Part shown: piece by piece, positions 52,724 through 61,783 of the stretch | Layout of the letters: each line of letters opens with the position of its first letter | Numbering within the stretch: the first letter of the stretch is position 1 | DNA from: Natrinema longum | Lineage (GTDB): Archaea > Halobacteriota > Halobacteria > Halobacteriales > Natrialbaceae | DNA length: 64,000 bases | Direction: 5' to 3' | NCBI RefSeq assembly: GCF_017352095.1 | Contig: NZ_CP071463.1 | Coordinates: 1,798,001 to 1,862,000, forward strand | Program-made: the position numbers and the translations under genes | Notes under the pieces: generated by a model | The model's database searches: none | Told to the model about the DNA's origin: nothing | Seen by the model: only the letters and a program-made list of their open reading frames with translations

Positions 52724-53809
52724 GAGCCGGATCGTTCCGGTCCAGTTCGCAGGTGGGTCGGCTACGCCGTCCGATGAGATTCGGTAGCCGATTCGGCTAG
52801 GTGTCGATCTCCAATGACTGTCGGCATTCAAATATATATGCCGGACGGGAACGCAATGTAGCCCAGCGCCGTCCTCACGAACGCGCTCGCCAGTCGATCG
52901 GCGACGTCCCTCGGGACACGTCGCGCTCCGAACGTACGGTTCGGATGGGGATGTGCCGGTCGGAGCTGCAGACTGCGATCCGGTTCGATGACTTGGTTCC
53001 GTACGCTACTCGTCGGTCTTCCACCGCTCACGGAATCCCGCCAGCCGAGTGCCACTCGAGAGGGACGACGTCGAATTGCCGCGGATGCTGCCGAGAGCGA
53101 ACGACCGATTCAAACGATACCGTCGAAGAGACGGACTCCGACCTCGAGAAGCGAACGCGGCTCTCGGGATGGTACTGAATAAGTTAAAATTTTATACTTC
53201 CACTAAAGTACCACGTACGTGTTATGTAAGCAGACGGAATCGGCGTCCCAGCGGCCGCGCCGGTGGCCCGCTGCGGTCGCGTCGCGGTTGGACAGTACAT
53301 TGGAGTTCGAACACGATCTACAGTCACACCACCGCTGGCGACTGTAACTATCTGTAGTATTTCGACCACCATCCGGGTTAGTATTGCTAATTCTTTCCAA
53401 TACAGACTGCCTCGCTCCTCCGACTGCCACTCCGGAACGGTATGCCCAACACGGACTTCGAGGGACGCACTCACGTTTCGATCAGGATTCGACGAGTGTA
53501 GTCGAACCGCTCGCCCGATATCGGGGAGATCGTCCTCGGCAGCCGAGTGGCGGAATACTACAGCGTTTGGATCGGGACGTCCATCCGACGACTGGAGCAT
53601 CACGACTCAGTTGTGACCCGCAAGTTATTGCATAGTTTTAACAATACTATCTGGATTTCGACTTGCCAGCTGTCATAATTGTCATGGCTCTCACGACGCC
53701 GTCGTCGTCGGTCGACGGCGGCTCGTATGACGGACAGTCGAGAACAGCGAGACACGCCGCTCGAGTGCGAACCGACATTCCTTTTCCCCTCACCCGCGCA
53801 CCCCCGAGT
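52724..53809. other. Gene-free region after the chitin locus, 1086 nt
   Basis: Holds a hairpin at 52822-52843. AT-rich patches are near 53178-53200 (AAGTTAAAATTTTATAC) and 53620-53650, and a small inverted repeat GTATTG...CAATAC near 53383-53402. The longest frame (53184-53603, minus) has no recognisable domain and is overlapped by a frame of similar length on the plus strand. I call no gene here; decayed coding sequence is possible. Confidence 0.5.
52822..52843. terminator. Hairpin CGGCAT...ATGCCG with AT loop
   Basis: Arms CGGCAT (52822-52827) and ATGCCG (52838-52843) around an AT-only-type loop (TCAAATATAT), about 100 nt past the stop of the novel secreted protein gene. It may be the terminator of the locus or a regulatory palindrome. 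Confidence 0.4.
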
Positions 53810-54400
53810 ATGTACGTCGGACGATTCGTCGTCGTCGGCCCCGAGGGTGGCGCGTATCGCGTCTCCTCGCGGTCGTTCCCGAACCGCGAGATCACCGCTC
53901 GAGACGAGGCGCTCACCGTCGGTCCCACCGAGGACGCCCCCGAGACGGACAACCCCTACGTCTCCTACAACTGCCTGCGGGTCGTCGAGACGCCGACGGG
54001 CGAGACGGTCGCCTTCGGCAACGGCTCGCACGTCGATCCGATCGCGGAGAAACTCGAACTCGGCTATCCGGCTCGCGACGCGCTGGCGGAGAGCCTGCTG
54101 GCGCTGGATTACGAGAAAGACGACTACGACACACCACGCATCGCGGCGACGATCGGCGGCGACGGTGAGGCGCTCATCGGCACCGTTCGCGAGGACGCGC
54201 TGCTCGTCGAAACCGTCGACGAGCCGACGCTGGTCGCGACCTACGAGAAGGACGCCCCCGAGTCGTTCGAGTTCGAGGCCGACAGCGCCGACGCGGCCGC
54301 AAGCGAGGCCTACGACCTCGCGTTCGAACACGCGGTCTGTGCGGCCGGGGTCGCCCGGACCGACGACGGGTTCGAGACGGCCATCGAGAACGGCGACTGA
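53810..54400 (+). CDS. purO: Archaeal IMP cyclohydrolase PurO
   Basis: Closes the purine ring, converting FAICAR to IMP; 196 residues, the usual PurO length. Family pattern: [20 protein letters not shown] (then RSFPNREI), [33 protein letters not shown], and [20 protein letters not shown] ([17 protein letters not shown]), DALLVETV. The ATG at 53810 gives the standard N-terminus. An intact housekeeping gene marking the end of the accessory region. Confidence 0.94.
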   Translation: MYVGRFVVVGPEGGAYRVSSRSFPNREITARDEALTVGPTEDAPETDNPYVSYNCLRVVETPTGETVAFGNGSHVDPIAEKLELGYPARDALAESLLALDYEKDDYDTPRIAATIGGDGEALIGTVREDALLVETVDEPTLVATYEKDAPESFEFEADSADAAASEAYDLAFEHAVCAAGVARTDDGFETAIENGD

Positions 54401-54559
54401 GCCGCGACTGCGTTCCGGCTCTTTCAGCCGCCGACCATCACGGGAGGGTTGTGACCGGTGGGTTCCACCGTCGCCCCTCCCGAAGGGATCCTGGCTTCGC
54501 CAGCGATCGAAACGACCGCCGGACAACCTACATACTCCTCGCGCCACTTACCCTCGAGC

Positions 54560-55228
54560 ATGAAGGTCGGACTCGTTTCGGATATTCACAGCAATCGAGT
54601 CGCCCTCGAGGCCGTCCTCGAGGACATGCCGCCGGTCGACGAGTTGCTCTGTGCCGGCGACGTCGTCGGCTACAACCCCTGGCCCGCCGACTGCGTCGAC
54701 GAGATGCGCGAGCGGGACGTGCCGACGGTGATGGGAAACCACGATGCGGCAGTCGCTGGCGACACTCCCTTCCGATTCAACGGCATGGCCAAGGCGGGCG
54801 TCGAGCACGCGAAAACCCACCTCTCCGACGAGGAACTCGAGTGGCTCTCCTCGCTCCCGCCCGAGCGTCTCGCCTGCGATGACCGGGTAAAACTCGTTCA
54901 CGGACACCCGGACGATCCCGACCGTTACACCCGGTATACGTACCCAGAGGAGTTCTCGCCCCGACTACTGGGAGACGAAGACGTTCTCGTATTGGGCCAC
55001 ACCCACGTCCAGGGCGTGAGACGGTTCGCCGAGGGAATCGTCGTCAACCCGGGGAGCGTCGGCCAACCTCGCGACGGGGATCCGCGAGCGGGATACGCAG
55101 TCGTGGATCTCGACGCCCTGACGGTCGACACCCACCGCGTCGAGTACGACATCGACGCGGTACAGGAGGCCGTCGACGACGCGGGGTTGCCGACGCGCAT
55201 CGGGACACGACTCGCCAGAGGGGAGTGA
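54560..55228 (+). CDS. Metallophosphoesterase (YfcE/MJ0936-like)
   Basis: A 222-residue cytoplasmic calcineurin-fold phosphoesterase. All five metal motifs are present: LVSDIHSN, CAGDVVGYNP, VMGNHD, VHGHPDD and LGHTHVQ. The C-terminal VVNPGSVGQPRDGDPRAGYAV is typical of the YfcE-like single-domain group that acts on phosphodiesters or nucleotides. Substrate unknown. ATG 54560 gives the standard start MKVGLVSDIHSN. Follows purO by 160 nt. Confidence 0.92.
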   Translation: MKVGLVSDIHSNRVALEAVLEDMPPVDELLCAGDVVGYNPWPADCVDEMRERDVPTVMGNHDAAVAGDTPFRFNGMAKAGVEHAKTHLSDEELEWLSSLPPERLACDDRVKLVHGHPDDPDRYTRYTYPEEFSPRLLGDEDVLVLGHTHVQGVRRFAEGIVVNPGSVGQPRDGDPRAGYAVVDLDALTVDTHRVEYDIDAVQEAVDDAGLPTRIGTRLARGE

Positions 55229-55456
55229 GCGAACGAGCGATCCGCCCTCGGATCGTGGAGCCGTGAGGACCGGAAACGAATCTTTTTACACTGGGCCCGG
55301 TGCTACGTTCGGACATGGTTTCCACCGGCCACACCGCGTGTATCGTCCGGAACGAGCCGCCACACGCCCCAGGCCGGTGTTGCCGGCCGCCGACTCACAC
55401 GTCGCCGCGAGGCCGGCGTCGCGTCGAAATCGTGTCACCAACTACGACGGGGAGCG

Positions 55457-55972
55457 ATGTTCGAACGCGTGCGTGAGGACGTGCGGGCGATGCGCGAGCG
55501 CGACCCCGCCGCGAAGGGGTGGCTCGAGGTCCTCCTGTGTTATCCGGGGCTCCACGCGGTCTGGGCACACCGGCTCGCCCATCGATGCTGGAACGGCGGC
55601 CCCGCCGGGCGGCTGTTCGCGCGGCTGTTATCCCACGTCGTCCGCCTGCTGACGGGCGTCGAGATCCATCCGGCCGCCGACGTCGGCCGGCGGGTGACGA
55701 TCGATCACGGAATGGGCGTCGTCATCGGCGAGACGGCCGAGATCGGCGACGACGTGCACATGTACCACGGGGTCACGCTCGGCGGCGACACGAACGAACC
55801 GGTCAAGCGCCATCCGACGGTCGAGAACGGCGCACAGCTGGGCGCGAACGCGACGCTGCTCGGCGATATCACGATCGGTGCGGACGCGGCCGTCGGTGCC
55901 GGCTCGGTCGTCACGCAAGACGTCCCGGCGGGGGCGACCGTCGTCGGCGTGCCGGCGGAGCGAGTCGACTGA
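55457..55972 (+). CDS. cysE: Serine O-acetyltransferase
   Basis: Transfers acetyl from acetyl-CoA to L-serine, first step of cysteine synthesis; 171 residues, a short CysE lacking the longer bacterial N-terminus. Helical N-terminus with [20 protein letters not shown], then left-handed beta-helix hexapeptide repeats: [40 protein letters not shown] and GGD (catalytic Asp/His region), [20 protein letters not shown], and the tail [20 protein letters not shown]. Convergent with the phosphohexomutase gene, 10 nt between stops. Confidence 0.93.
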   Translation: MFERVREDVRAMRERDPAAKGWLEVLLCYPGLHAVWAHRLAHRCWNGGPAGRLFARLLSHVVRLLTGVEIHPAADVGRRVTIDHGMGVVIGETAEIGDDVHMYHGVTLGGDTNEPVKRHPTVENGAQLGANATLLGDITIGADAAVGAGSVVTQDVPAGATVVGVPAERVD

Positions 55973-55982
55973 TCGGGGCCGG

Positions 55983-57377
55983 TCACACCAACGGTTCGAC
56001 CAGGTCCTTCCCCGCCTCGAGCAGTTCCCGTACCCGCTCTTCGTCCGCAGCCTCGGCGTAGACCCGCAACACGGGTTCGGTCCCGCTGGGACGGACCAGC
56101 AGCCACGAGCCGTCGGCCAGCAGCAGTTTGAAGCCGTCGGCAGTGTTGACGTCCTCCACCGCCGTTCCCGAGACGGTCTCGGGGATCACGTCCTCGAGTT
56201 CGGCCACCACCCGCGATTTCTCGCTGTCGGGACAGTCGACGCTGATCTTGTCCTGGACGACGGTGCCGTGTTCGGAGAGCAGCCGGTCGACTCGAGCGTC
56301 GATCGGCTCGTCGGCGTGCATCGTGGCCGCGAGCAGCGCCAGCAAGACGCCGTCTTTCTCGCGGACGTGCCCCCGGACGGTGAACCCGCCGGACTCCTCG
56401 CCGCCGACCAGCGCGTCGTGGTCGGCCATCGCCTCGGCGACCCACTTGAAGCCGACCGGAACCTCGTGGACGGTCTCGCCGTGGGCCTCGGCGACCCGAT
56501 CGATCAGATAGGTCGTCGAGACCGTCCGGATCGCCGGGCCCGAGGCGTTCTCGAGCAGGTAGTCGTACAGCGCGGCGAAAAACAGGTTCTCGTCGAGGTA
56601 GCCCCGGTCGGGCGTGACGACGGCGAGTCGGTCGGCGTCGCCGTCGTTCGCGATCCCCAGATCGACGTCGGTCTCGTCGTTCGTAACGGTCTCGATCAGG
56701 GCCGCGAGGTTCTCGGCGGCGGGTTCGGGGGAGCCGCCGCCGAATTCGGGATCGCGCTCGCAGCGGAACCGCTCGAGGGTGGCTCCGGCACGCTCGAGCA
56801 GGGCATCGGTCGTGTCGCGGCCGCTGCCGTGCATGGCGTCGTAGGCGACGCCGAGTTCGGACAGGTCGGCGCTGCCGGTGACCGACTCGACGAGTTCGAG
56901 GGCGGCGTCGGCGTGAGGGTCGGCGAAGTCGACCTCACGGACGGTCCCGTGTTCGCTCTTCGGGAGCGGATCGGGGTCGGCCAGCCGATCCGCGATCGCG
57001 TCGGTGACGGCGGGCAGGGCCGGCGCACCGTCCGCGGGGATGAACTTGACCCCGTTGTACTCCGGCGGGTTGTGCGAGGCCGTGATCACGAGTCCGCCCG
57101 CGAGGTCCCGTTCGAGGATCGCGTGGGCGACGAGCGGCGTCGGTCGGTCTCGTTCGGAAAGCACGACGTCGAAGCCGTTCGAACACAGCACTCGCGTCAG
57201 GTCCTCGGCGAACCCGCGTGAACCCTCGCGGGCGTCGTAGCCGACGGCGACCGGCCCCTCGAGTCCCTCGTCGGCGAGATACGTCGCGACCGCCTGTCCG
57301 ACCATCCGAACGCGGGGAGCGGTAAACTCCTCGAGCGTCGCCCGCCAGCCGTCGGTACCGAAACTGATCGTCTCCAT
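55983..57377 (-). CDS. Phosphoglucomutase/phosphomannomutase family enzyme
   Basis: A 464-residue alpha-D-phosphohexomutase. N-terminus METISFGTDGWRATLEEF, phosphoserine loop VITASHNPPEYNGVKFIP, metal loop GIANDGDADRLAVVTPD, sugar-binding loop GEESGGFTVRG, and phosphate-binding RPSGTEPVLRVYAEA. It could interconvert glucose, mannose or glucosamine phosphates; the exact sugar is not determinable by eye. The start at 57377 is chosen by the family N-terminus; the longer open frame to 57542 runs into repeat A copy 3. Confidence 0.9.
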   Translation of the reverse strand: METISFGTDGWRATLEEFTAPRVRMVGQAVATYLADEGLEGPVAVGYDAREGSRGFAEDLTRVLCSNGFDVVLSERDRPTPLVAHAILERDLAGGLVITASHNPPEYNGVKFIPADGAPALPAVTDAIADRLADPDPLPKSEHGTVREVDFADPHADAALELVESVTGSADLSELGVAYDAMHGSGRDTTDALLERAGATLERFRCERDPEFGGGSPEPAAENLAALIETVTNDETDVDLGIANDGDADRLAVVTPDRGYLDENLFFAALYDYLLENASGPAIRTVSTTYLIDRVAEAHGETVHEVPVGFKWVAEAMADHDALVGGEESGGFTVRGHVREKDGVLLALLAATMHADEPIDARVDRLLSEHGTVVQDKISVDCPDSEKSRVVAELEDVIPETVSGTAVEDVNTADGFKLLLADGSWLLVRPSGTEPVLRVYAEAADEERVRELLEAGKDLVEPLV

Positions 57378-57487
57378 GCTCGAGTGGTCGAGAGCCGCCG
57401 CGAAAAAAGCGATGGGCCGAGAGCCGGTACGGTGGGGATCGAACGGATCGGCCACTGCACCCGCCGGGCGGTCCGTTCCCGCACACG

Positions 57488-57565
57488 CAGACGGTTTGCT
57501 GTCGGTCATCGACGGTGTAACCGCACGACAGGCCGCGGGCACATCGTTACGGTAGACCGTATCAG
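57488..57565. repeat. Dispersed stem-loop repeat, family A copy 3 (diverged)
   Basis: 78 bp with conserved ends CAGACGGTTTGCTGTC (left) and TAGACCGTATCAG (right) but a divergent centre (ACCGCACGACAGGCCGCGGG). The TGA stop (57562-57564) of the minus-strand gene is again the right end of the element, as in copies 1 and 2. Confidence 0.65.
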
Positions 57566-58554
57566 GCGTCGGTATCGGCGAGGGACTGTTCGAAGAGCCG
57601 TTCGCCCGTCTCCTCGCAGGTGACCGCGACGACCTGATGGGACGTACAGCAGGATTCGACGACCTCCTCGCCCATCCGGACGTCGCCGCCGGAGGGACAC
57701 GTCTCGAGGAACATCCGGAGGCTGTTGAGCACCTCCCCTTTCGTCTCGGGGTCGAACGCGTCCCAGCCGTCGATCCACGTCTCGAGGGCGCGACTCGCGG
57801 CGACGTCCGCGATCAGGGCGCTCCGAGAGGGCCAGCGACCGGCCGACGTCGACCGGAACAGCAGGACGCGGGTCTCCTCGCGGGTCACGAGGTCGAACTC
57901 GTCGACGTCGGCCTCGAACCCGAAGGCGTCGACGGCCGCCCCGGCACCGACGCCCGACTCGTCGAGGGGCTCGATTTCGTCGAACCAGGCGGTCTCGAAC
58001 TCGGCAGTGAGACAGAGGTCGTCCTGCTCGTCGCAGGGCTCGAGGACCTCGTGGTCGAGGAAGAACGTCTCGAGGTCGACGATCGCGTGCTCGTCGTTCG
58101 TCGCGGTCGGTTCGTCGACGGCATCGGCCGCCGGATCGTCGGGCCGGGTAGCAGTGTCCTCGTCGAACGTCGCAACGGTATCGGATCCGCCCGAACGGGA
58201 GGTCGAATCGCCGGCACGATCGGAGCCGGAGCCAGTGGCGTCGGCCGTCGCCGAAGCGTCGACGCCGCCGAGCCCACCTGCCACGTCGGGCGCTGGGTCC
58301 TTGCCGAACCAGCGCAGGACTTCCGGCGGGAGGTATCGCTTGGTCAACGTCGGTGTCCCGGGGACGAGATAGCCGCGAAGATAGATCAGCCCGATCGATA
58401 CCCCGACGGCGAGTGCACCGCCGAGTCGGGATTTCCGTGCGATGACGGAGCCGACCACCGCTGCGATACACAGGTTCAGTACGGTACACGGTCCACACCG
58501 GTTCTCGCCGGTGTACTCGGGTTGTTTGAAGTCGTCGACGACGTCGAGTTCCAT
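57562..58554 (-). CDS. Haloarchaeal membrane-anchored protein of unknown function (330 aa)
   Basis: 330 residues. The N-terminus has NRCGPCTVLNLCIAAVVGSV and GGALAVGVSIGLIYLRGYLV, two membrane segments, with a Cys cluster (CGPC, then C) before the first. A disordered acidic/serine-rich linker (about 90-150) leads to a cytoplasmic or external domain with EPCDEQDDLC and a final CCTSHQVVAV..CEE cysteine group. I do not recognise the function; thiol or metal chemistry is suggested by the cysteines. The start ATG 58554 is preceded by an AT-poor region. Its stop lies in repeat A copy 3. Confidence 0.75.
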   Translation of the reverse strand: MELDVVDDFKQPEYTGENRCGPCTVLNLCIAAVVGSVIARKSRLGGALAVGVSIGLIYLRGYLVPGTPTLTKRYLPPEVLRWFGKDPAPDVAGGLGGVDASATADATGSGSDRAGDSTSRSGGSDTVATFDEDTATRPDDPAADAVDEPTATNDEHAIVDLETFFLDHEVLEPCDEQDDLCLTAEFETAWFDEIEPLDESGVGAGAAVDAFGFEADVDEFDLVTREETRVLLFRSTSAGRWPSRSALIADVAASRALETWIDGWDAFDPETKGEVLNSLRMFLETCPSGGDVRMGEEVVESCCTSHQVVAVTCEETGERLFEQSLADTDA

Positions 58555-58656
58555 CGTACAGTAACTATCAGTTCCATCGATGATCTGTTTTTCGAATTGC
58601 ACGACGAAGACAACACACGCGGCGTCGAACCACGGCACCCCGAGTGGCCGACGACG

Positions 58657-58905
58657 TCACTCGAGGCCGACGAGCCGTTCTTTGTCCTCGCGGCTCAGTT
58701 GTTTGATCTCGTACTCGCGGGACATCGCCGCGGATTTCGAGTCGAAGCGCTCGTGGTATCGAAGTTCGACTGGCGTTCGACCCCGCGTGTACTTCGCACC
58801 CTCACCCGCGTCGTGTTCGGCGACGCGACGCTCGAGATCGGTCGTATAGCCGGTATAGAGGGTATGATCGGCACACTCGAGGACGTAGACGACGTGATCG
58901 GGCAT
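58657..58905 (-). CDS. GIY-YIG domain protein (UPF0213/YhbQ-like)
   Basis: 82 residues making a single GIY-YIG nuclease domain: [20 protein letters not shown] (the GIY..YIG equivalent VYVL..YTGYT), [20 protein letters not shown] with the conserved Arg, [20 protein letters not shown] with the catalytic-type Glu, and [17 protein letters not shown]. Stand-alone members (YhbQ-type) are small DNA-active or structure-specific proteins with unclear roles. ATG 58905 gives the family start. Confidence 0.9.
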   Translation of the reverse strand: MPDHVVYVLECADHTLYTGYTTDLERRVAEHDAGEGAKYTRGRTPVELRYHERFDSKSAAMSREYEIKQLSREDKERLVGLE

Positions 58906-58987
58906 CGACCGTAGACTGGGACGGGAGCCCAAAAAGGTCTCGTCCGTGGGGGCGCGTGGTTGTTGGTCGCTATCGGTCGCGATGCGT

Positions 58988-59137
58988 TCAGGTACCGCGA
59001 GCGCGCTCTTTCGCGGCTTCCGCGATTCCCGCGTTGGCCGAACAGCTGACACACGCGTGGATTTCGCCGCGTTCGTCGGCGAAGACTCGTGCGAACCGTT
59101 CGGAGACGTGCGCGCCGCAGTGGTCACACTTGGGCAT
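58988..59137 (-). CDS. Small zinc-finger protein (49 aa, DUF7563-like)
   Basis: Encodes 49 residues: [20 protein letters not shown], then [18 protein letters not shown] and a basic tail. CDHC and CVSC give one zinc site. From memory this matches a haloarchaeal family of about 50-residue proteins with the [17 protein letters not shown] core (I believe DUF7563). Role unknown, perhaps nucleic-acid binding or an adaptor. It was found by reading the strand directly. Confidence 0.78.
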   Translation of the reverse strand: MPKCDHCGAHVSERFARVFADERGEIHACVSCSANAGIAEAAKERARGT

Positions 59138-59256
59138 TGGTCACACCGGCCGGAGCCGGTACTACGAACTACCGGGTGAACGAATAAATAGCCTTCTCCA
59201 TACACTGTTTGGCTTTTCGTCTTCGATAAATATTTTTGCCGTAGGAGGCACGCGTG

Positions 59257-60015
59257 TCAATCCCGCGCGGCGTCGATCGCGCGGGCGATCAGCGTCGCCT
59301 GCCCGCCGGCGACGAACCCCGCATCGATGTTGACGACCGACAGGACGGTACACGACTGGAGCATGCCGTCGAGTGCCGCTTCGCCGTCACCGCCGTGACC
59401 GTACCCACTCGAGACCGGGACGCCGATGACCGGCGTGTCGACGAGTCCCGCGACGACGGTGGGTAACGCACCCTCCCGGCCGGCAGCGACGATCAGTACG
59501 TCCGCCTCGCGGAGCCGATCGAGTTGATCGAGCGTCCGGGAAAGCGCTGCGACACCGATATCGTCGACTCGGTCGATCGTCGCGCCCGCATCCAGACAGA
59601 CGACCGCCGCCTCGTCGGCGACCGGCTCGTCGACCGTCCCACCGGTGACGATCCCCACCGTCGCGTCGAGCGTCGGCTGGTCGTGCTCGGGCGTCGTCAC
59701 GCGGACCGACGTCCCCCGGCGGTCGATCGTCGCGTCGAGATCCCGCTCTCCGAGGTGGGTCTCGAGCGCGTCGAACTGCGACTCCGAGACCCTGGTGAGG
59801 AGGGCTCGATCCGTCGTCTCCAGGGCGGTCTCGGCGAGTGCGACGACCTGTTCGGCCGACTTCCCCGCCGCGAAGATCGCTTCCGGGATGCCACGGCGCT
59901 GGTCGCGGGCCGCATCGAACCGGCCCGCCTCGCCGGTGACGTATCCCCTGAGTTCGGCTTCGGCCTGTGCCGGCGACAGCGAACCGTCGGCGACGGCCTC
60001 GAGGAGTTCACGCAT
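59257..60015 (-). CDS. larB: Nickel-pincer cofactor biosynthesis protein LarB
   Basis: A 252-residue PurE-like carboxylase/hydrolase that, in the Lar pathway, carboxylates nicotinic acid adenine dinucleotide and releases AMP. N-terminal helical domain MRELLEAVADGSLSPAQAEA (to about residue 100), then the AIR-carboxylase-like domain: GIVTGGTVDEPVADEAA, VLIVAAGREGALPTVVAGLV, PVIGVPVSSGYGHGGDGEAA, SVVNIDAGFVAGGQATLIAR. Neither larC, larE nor larA is adjacent. Divergent from the DUF1931 gene, 277 nt away. Confidence 0.9.
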   Translation of the reverse strand: MRELLEAVADGSLSPAQAEAELRGYVTGEAGRFDAARDQRRGIPEAIFAAGKSAEQVVALAETALETTDRALLTRVSESQFDALETHLGERDLDATIDRRGTSVRVTTPEHDQPTLDATVGIVTGGTVDEPVADEAAVVCLDAGATIDRVDDIGVAALSRTLDQLDRLREADVLIVAAGREGALPTVVAGLVDTPVIGVPVSSGYGHGGDGEAALDGMLQSCTVLSVVNIDAGFVAGGQATLIARAIDAARD

Positions 60016-60257
60016 ACCGATCCTCGGCGGTCGACACACTCGAATCCGTCGACCCGAATCGGGCCCCAAAGCGAGGGCCACGGGATCACTGAACGTGCGT
60101 GCGAGCCCCGGAGCCCCGCGCGCGAGCCGAATGCCGGAGGCTGCGCGCTCCGAAACCCCGGTCGGCCGCTCATCAAACAAATACTTTCCGGTGGATCTGG
60201 GTGTCGAAACGGGCGGGTCAACACCTGCAACCCCCGTATTTCCAGGATTAACCATAA

Positions 60258-60267
60258 GACATATATG
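60258..60267 (+). promoter_or_regulatory. TATA box for the DUF1931 gene
   Basis: GACATATATG, 26-35 nt before ATG 60293, a standard leaderless spacing. Confidence 0.6.
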
Positions 60268-60292
60268 TAGTAACGGGAAACGGGTACATCGT

Positions 60293-60460
60293 ATGGCAGA
60301 TCTTATCGTCAAAGCCGCCGTAAAGGAAGCGCTCGATGACAAAAACGTCGCCTCGGACTTCTACGACGCACTCGACGAGGAAGTCGACGAGCTTCTCGAG
60401 GACGCCGCCCGCCGAGCAGAGGCCAACGACCGGAAGACGGTCCAGCCCCGCGACCTGTAA
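60293..60460 (+). CDS. DUF1931 histone-fold-like protein (55 aa)
   Basis: 55 residues: MADLIVKAAVKEALDDKNVA, SDFYDALDEEVDELLEDAAR and ANDRKTVQPRDL. This is the DUF1931 family, a short histone-fold relative whose final KTVQPRDL matches the end of the second helix of archaeal histones. Strongly acidic here, which is unusual for a DNA-packaging protein; it could pair with a larger histone-fold protein or bind protein. Own promoter and a T6 terminator, so it is monocistronic. Confidence 0.88.
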   Translation: MADLIVKAAVKEALDDKNVASDFYDALDEEVDELLEDAARRAEANDRKTVQPRDL

Positions 60461-60478
60461 GGGCCGACCCGTGCGCTA

Positions 60479-60484
60479 TTTTTT
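60479..60484 (+). terminator. T6 terminator of the DUF1931 gene
   Basis: Six T in GCGCTATTTTTTCGGACG, 19 nt past the stop; the clearest archaeal-type T-tract in the window. Confidence 0.55.
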
Positions 60485-60523
60485 CGGACGCTACGCCGAG
60501 TAGCGGCGAGCGAAGCGATAGGA

Positions 60524-60591
60524 CAACTGAAAGTCATTGCACACCTGATCGCACGACAGCGGTGCGATCAGTGTGTGAATCGTTTCAGTTG
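60524..60591. repeat. Dispersed stem-loop repeat, family B copy 3
   Basis: 68 bp, the best preserved copy: outer ends CAACTGAAAGTCATTGCACA and GTGTGAATCGTTTCAGTTG pair with each other, and the inner stem is TGATCGCAC...GTGCGATCA. It ends 10 nt from the stop (60601-60603) of the minus-strand IPP isomerase gene, i.e. just downstream of that gene. Confidence 0.8.
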
Positions 60592-60600
60592 CTACTCTAG

Positions 60601-61662
60601 TCAGTGCTGTCGCTGCTCGAGGTACTCCTTCGTACGACCGAGCACGGCGTATTCGGCCCCCCGTAACTCCGAAATCGACGCCGAGCCGGTGACGAACATC
60701 GCCGTCCGGAGTTCGAGGACGAGCGTCTCGATCAACTCGACGACCGCGTCGGTCCCCTGCCCGGCCGGCGCGAGAAACGGCTTCGCGAGCCCGCCGGCGC
60801 GAGCACCGAGCGCGATCGCCGTGGCGATGTCCAGCCCGGAGCGGACGCCGCCGCTTGCGATCACGCAGTCGTGGACCGCCGCGGCCTCGAGCGTGCTCAC
60901 CGCGGTCGGGATACCCCAGTCGCGAAACAGGTGGCCGAGTCGCTCCTGTCGGTCGGCGTCGACCGCAGCCGCCCGATGGGCCTCGATTCCCGACCAGGTC
61001 GTGCCACCCTGCCCGGCGACGTCGACGGCATCGACGCCAGCGTCCGCGAGTCGAGTCGCCGTCTCCCGCGAAATCCCGTTGCCCGTCTCCTTGACGATCA
61101 CCGGAACCGAAAGCTCGTCGGCGACCCGCTCGATCGCTGCGAGACAGCCACGGGCGTCGATGTCACCCTCCGGCTGGACGGCCTCCTGCAGGAAGTTCAG
61201 GTGGATCGCCATCGCGTCGGCATCGATCATCTCGACGGCCGTCTCGACGTCGTCCACATCGTACTCGAGCAACTGCGCCGCGCCGACGTTACCGTAGAGG
61301 AAGGCGTCGGGTGCGGCGTCCCGAACGACCGTGTAGGACTCGAGGACGTCCCCGTCGTCGAGTTCGAGGCCCGCACGCTGGCTGCCGACGCCCATCGCGA
61401 CGTTGGTTCGTTGGGCTGCCGCCGCGAGCGCCCGGTTTAGCTTCGTCGTGTTCGGGTGGCCGCCGGTCATGCTCTCGATGACGATCGGGGCCGCGAGTTC
61501 GTGTCCGAACAGCGTCGTCGTGGTCTCGATTTCGTCGCGGTGACTCTCCGGCAGCGCCTCGTGAACGAGTTCGATATCCGCGAACCCTGCACCGGTCGTC
61601 TCGACGTCTTCGGTCTCGATGATACGGATGTGATCGTCTTTCCTGTTGGATGTCTCGGGCAT
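60601..61662 (-). CDS. fni: Isopentenyl-diphosphate delta-isomerase, type 2 (FMN)
   Basis: Interconverts IPP and DMAPP for archaeal isoprenoid lipids; 353 residues, FMN/NADPH-dependent type. Motifs: [11 protein letters not shown] at the start, [82 protein letters not shown], and [23 protein letters not shown] 61662 gives the standard start. Intact. Confidence 0.95.
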   Translation of the reverse strand: MPETSNRKDDHIRIIETEDVETTGAGFADIELVHEALPESHRDEIETTTTLFGHELAAPIVIESMTGGHPNTTKLNRALAAAAQRTNVAMGVGSQRAGLELDDGDVLESYTVVRDAAPDAFLYGNVGAAQLLEYDVDDVETAVEMIDADAMAIHLNFLQEAVQPEGDIDARGCLAAIERVADELSVPVIVKETGNGISRETATRLADAGVDAVDVAGQGGTTWSGIEAHRAAAVDADRQERLGHLFRDWGIPTAVSTLEAAAVHDCVIASGGVRSGLDIATAIALGARAGGLAKPFLAPAGQGTDAVVELIETLVLELRTAMFVTGSASISELRGAEYAVLGRTKEYLEQRQH

Positions 61663-61783
61663 TGAATCCTCTCTATTGGAGACGAATAGGACCACGCTAG
61701 AAAAGGTGTCCATACGTCAGTTCGGTCGCTCCGAGCACGGCTCCGACTCGAGTTTTTTGCCCCTCCCCGTGGTAGCTCGACAC

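Noticed and set aside
53184-53603. 139-codon minus-strand frame in the gap after the chitin locus
   Set aside because: No recognisable domain, and equally long frames exist on the opposite strand, so coding is not supported.
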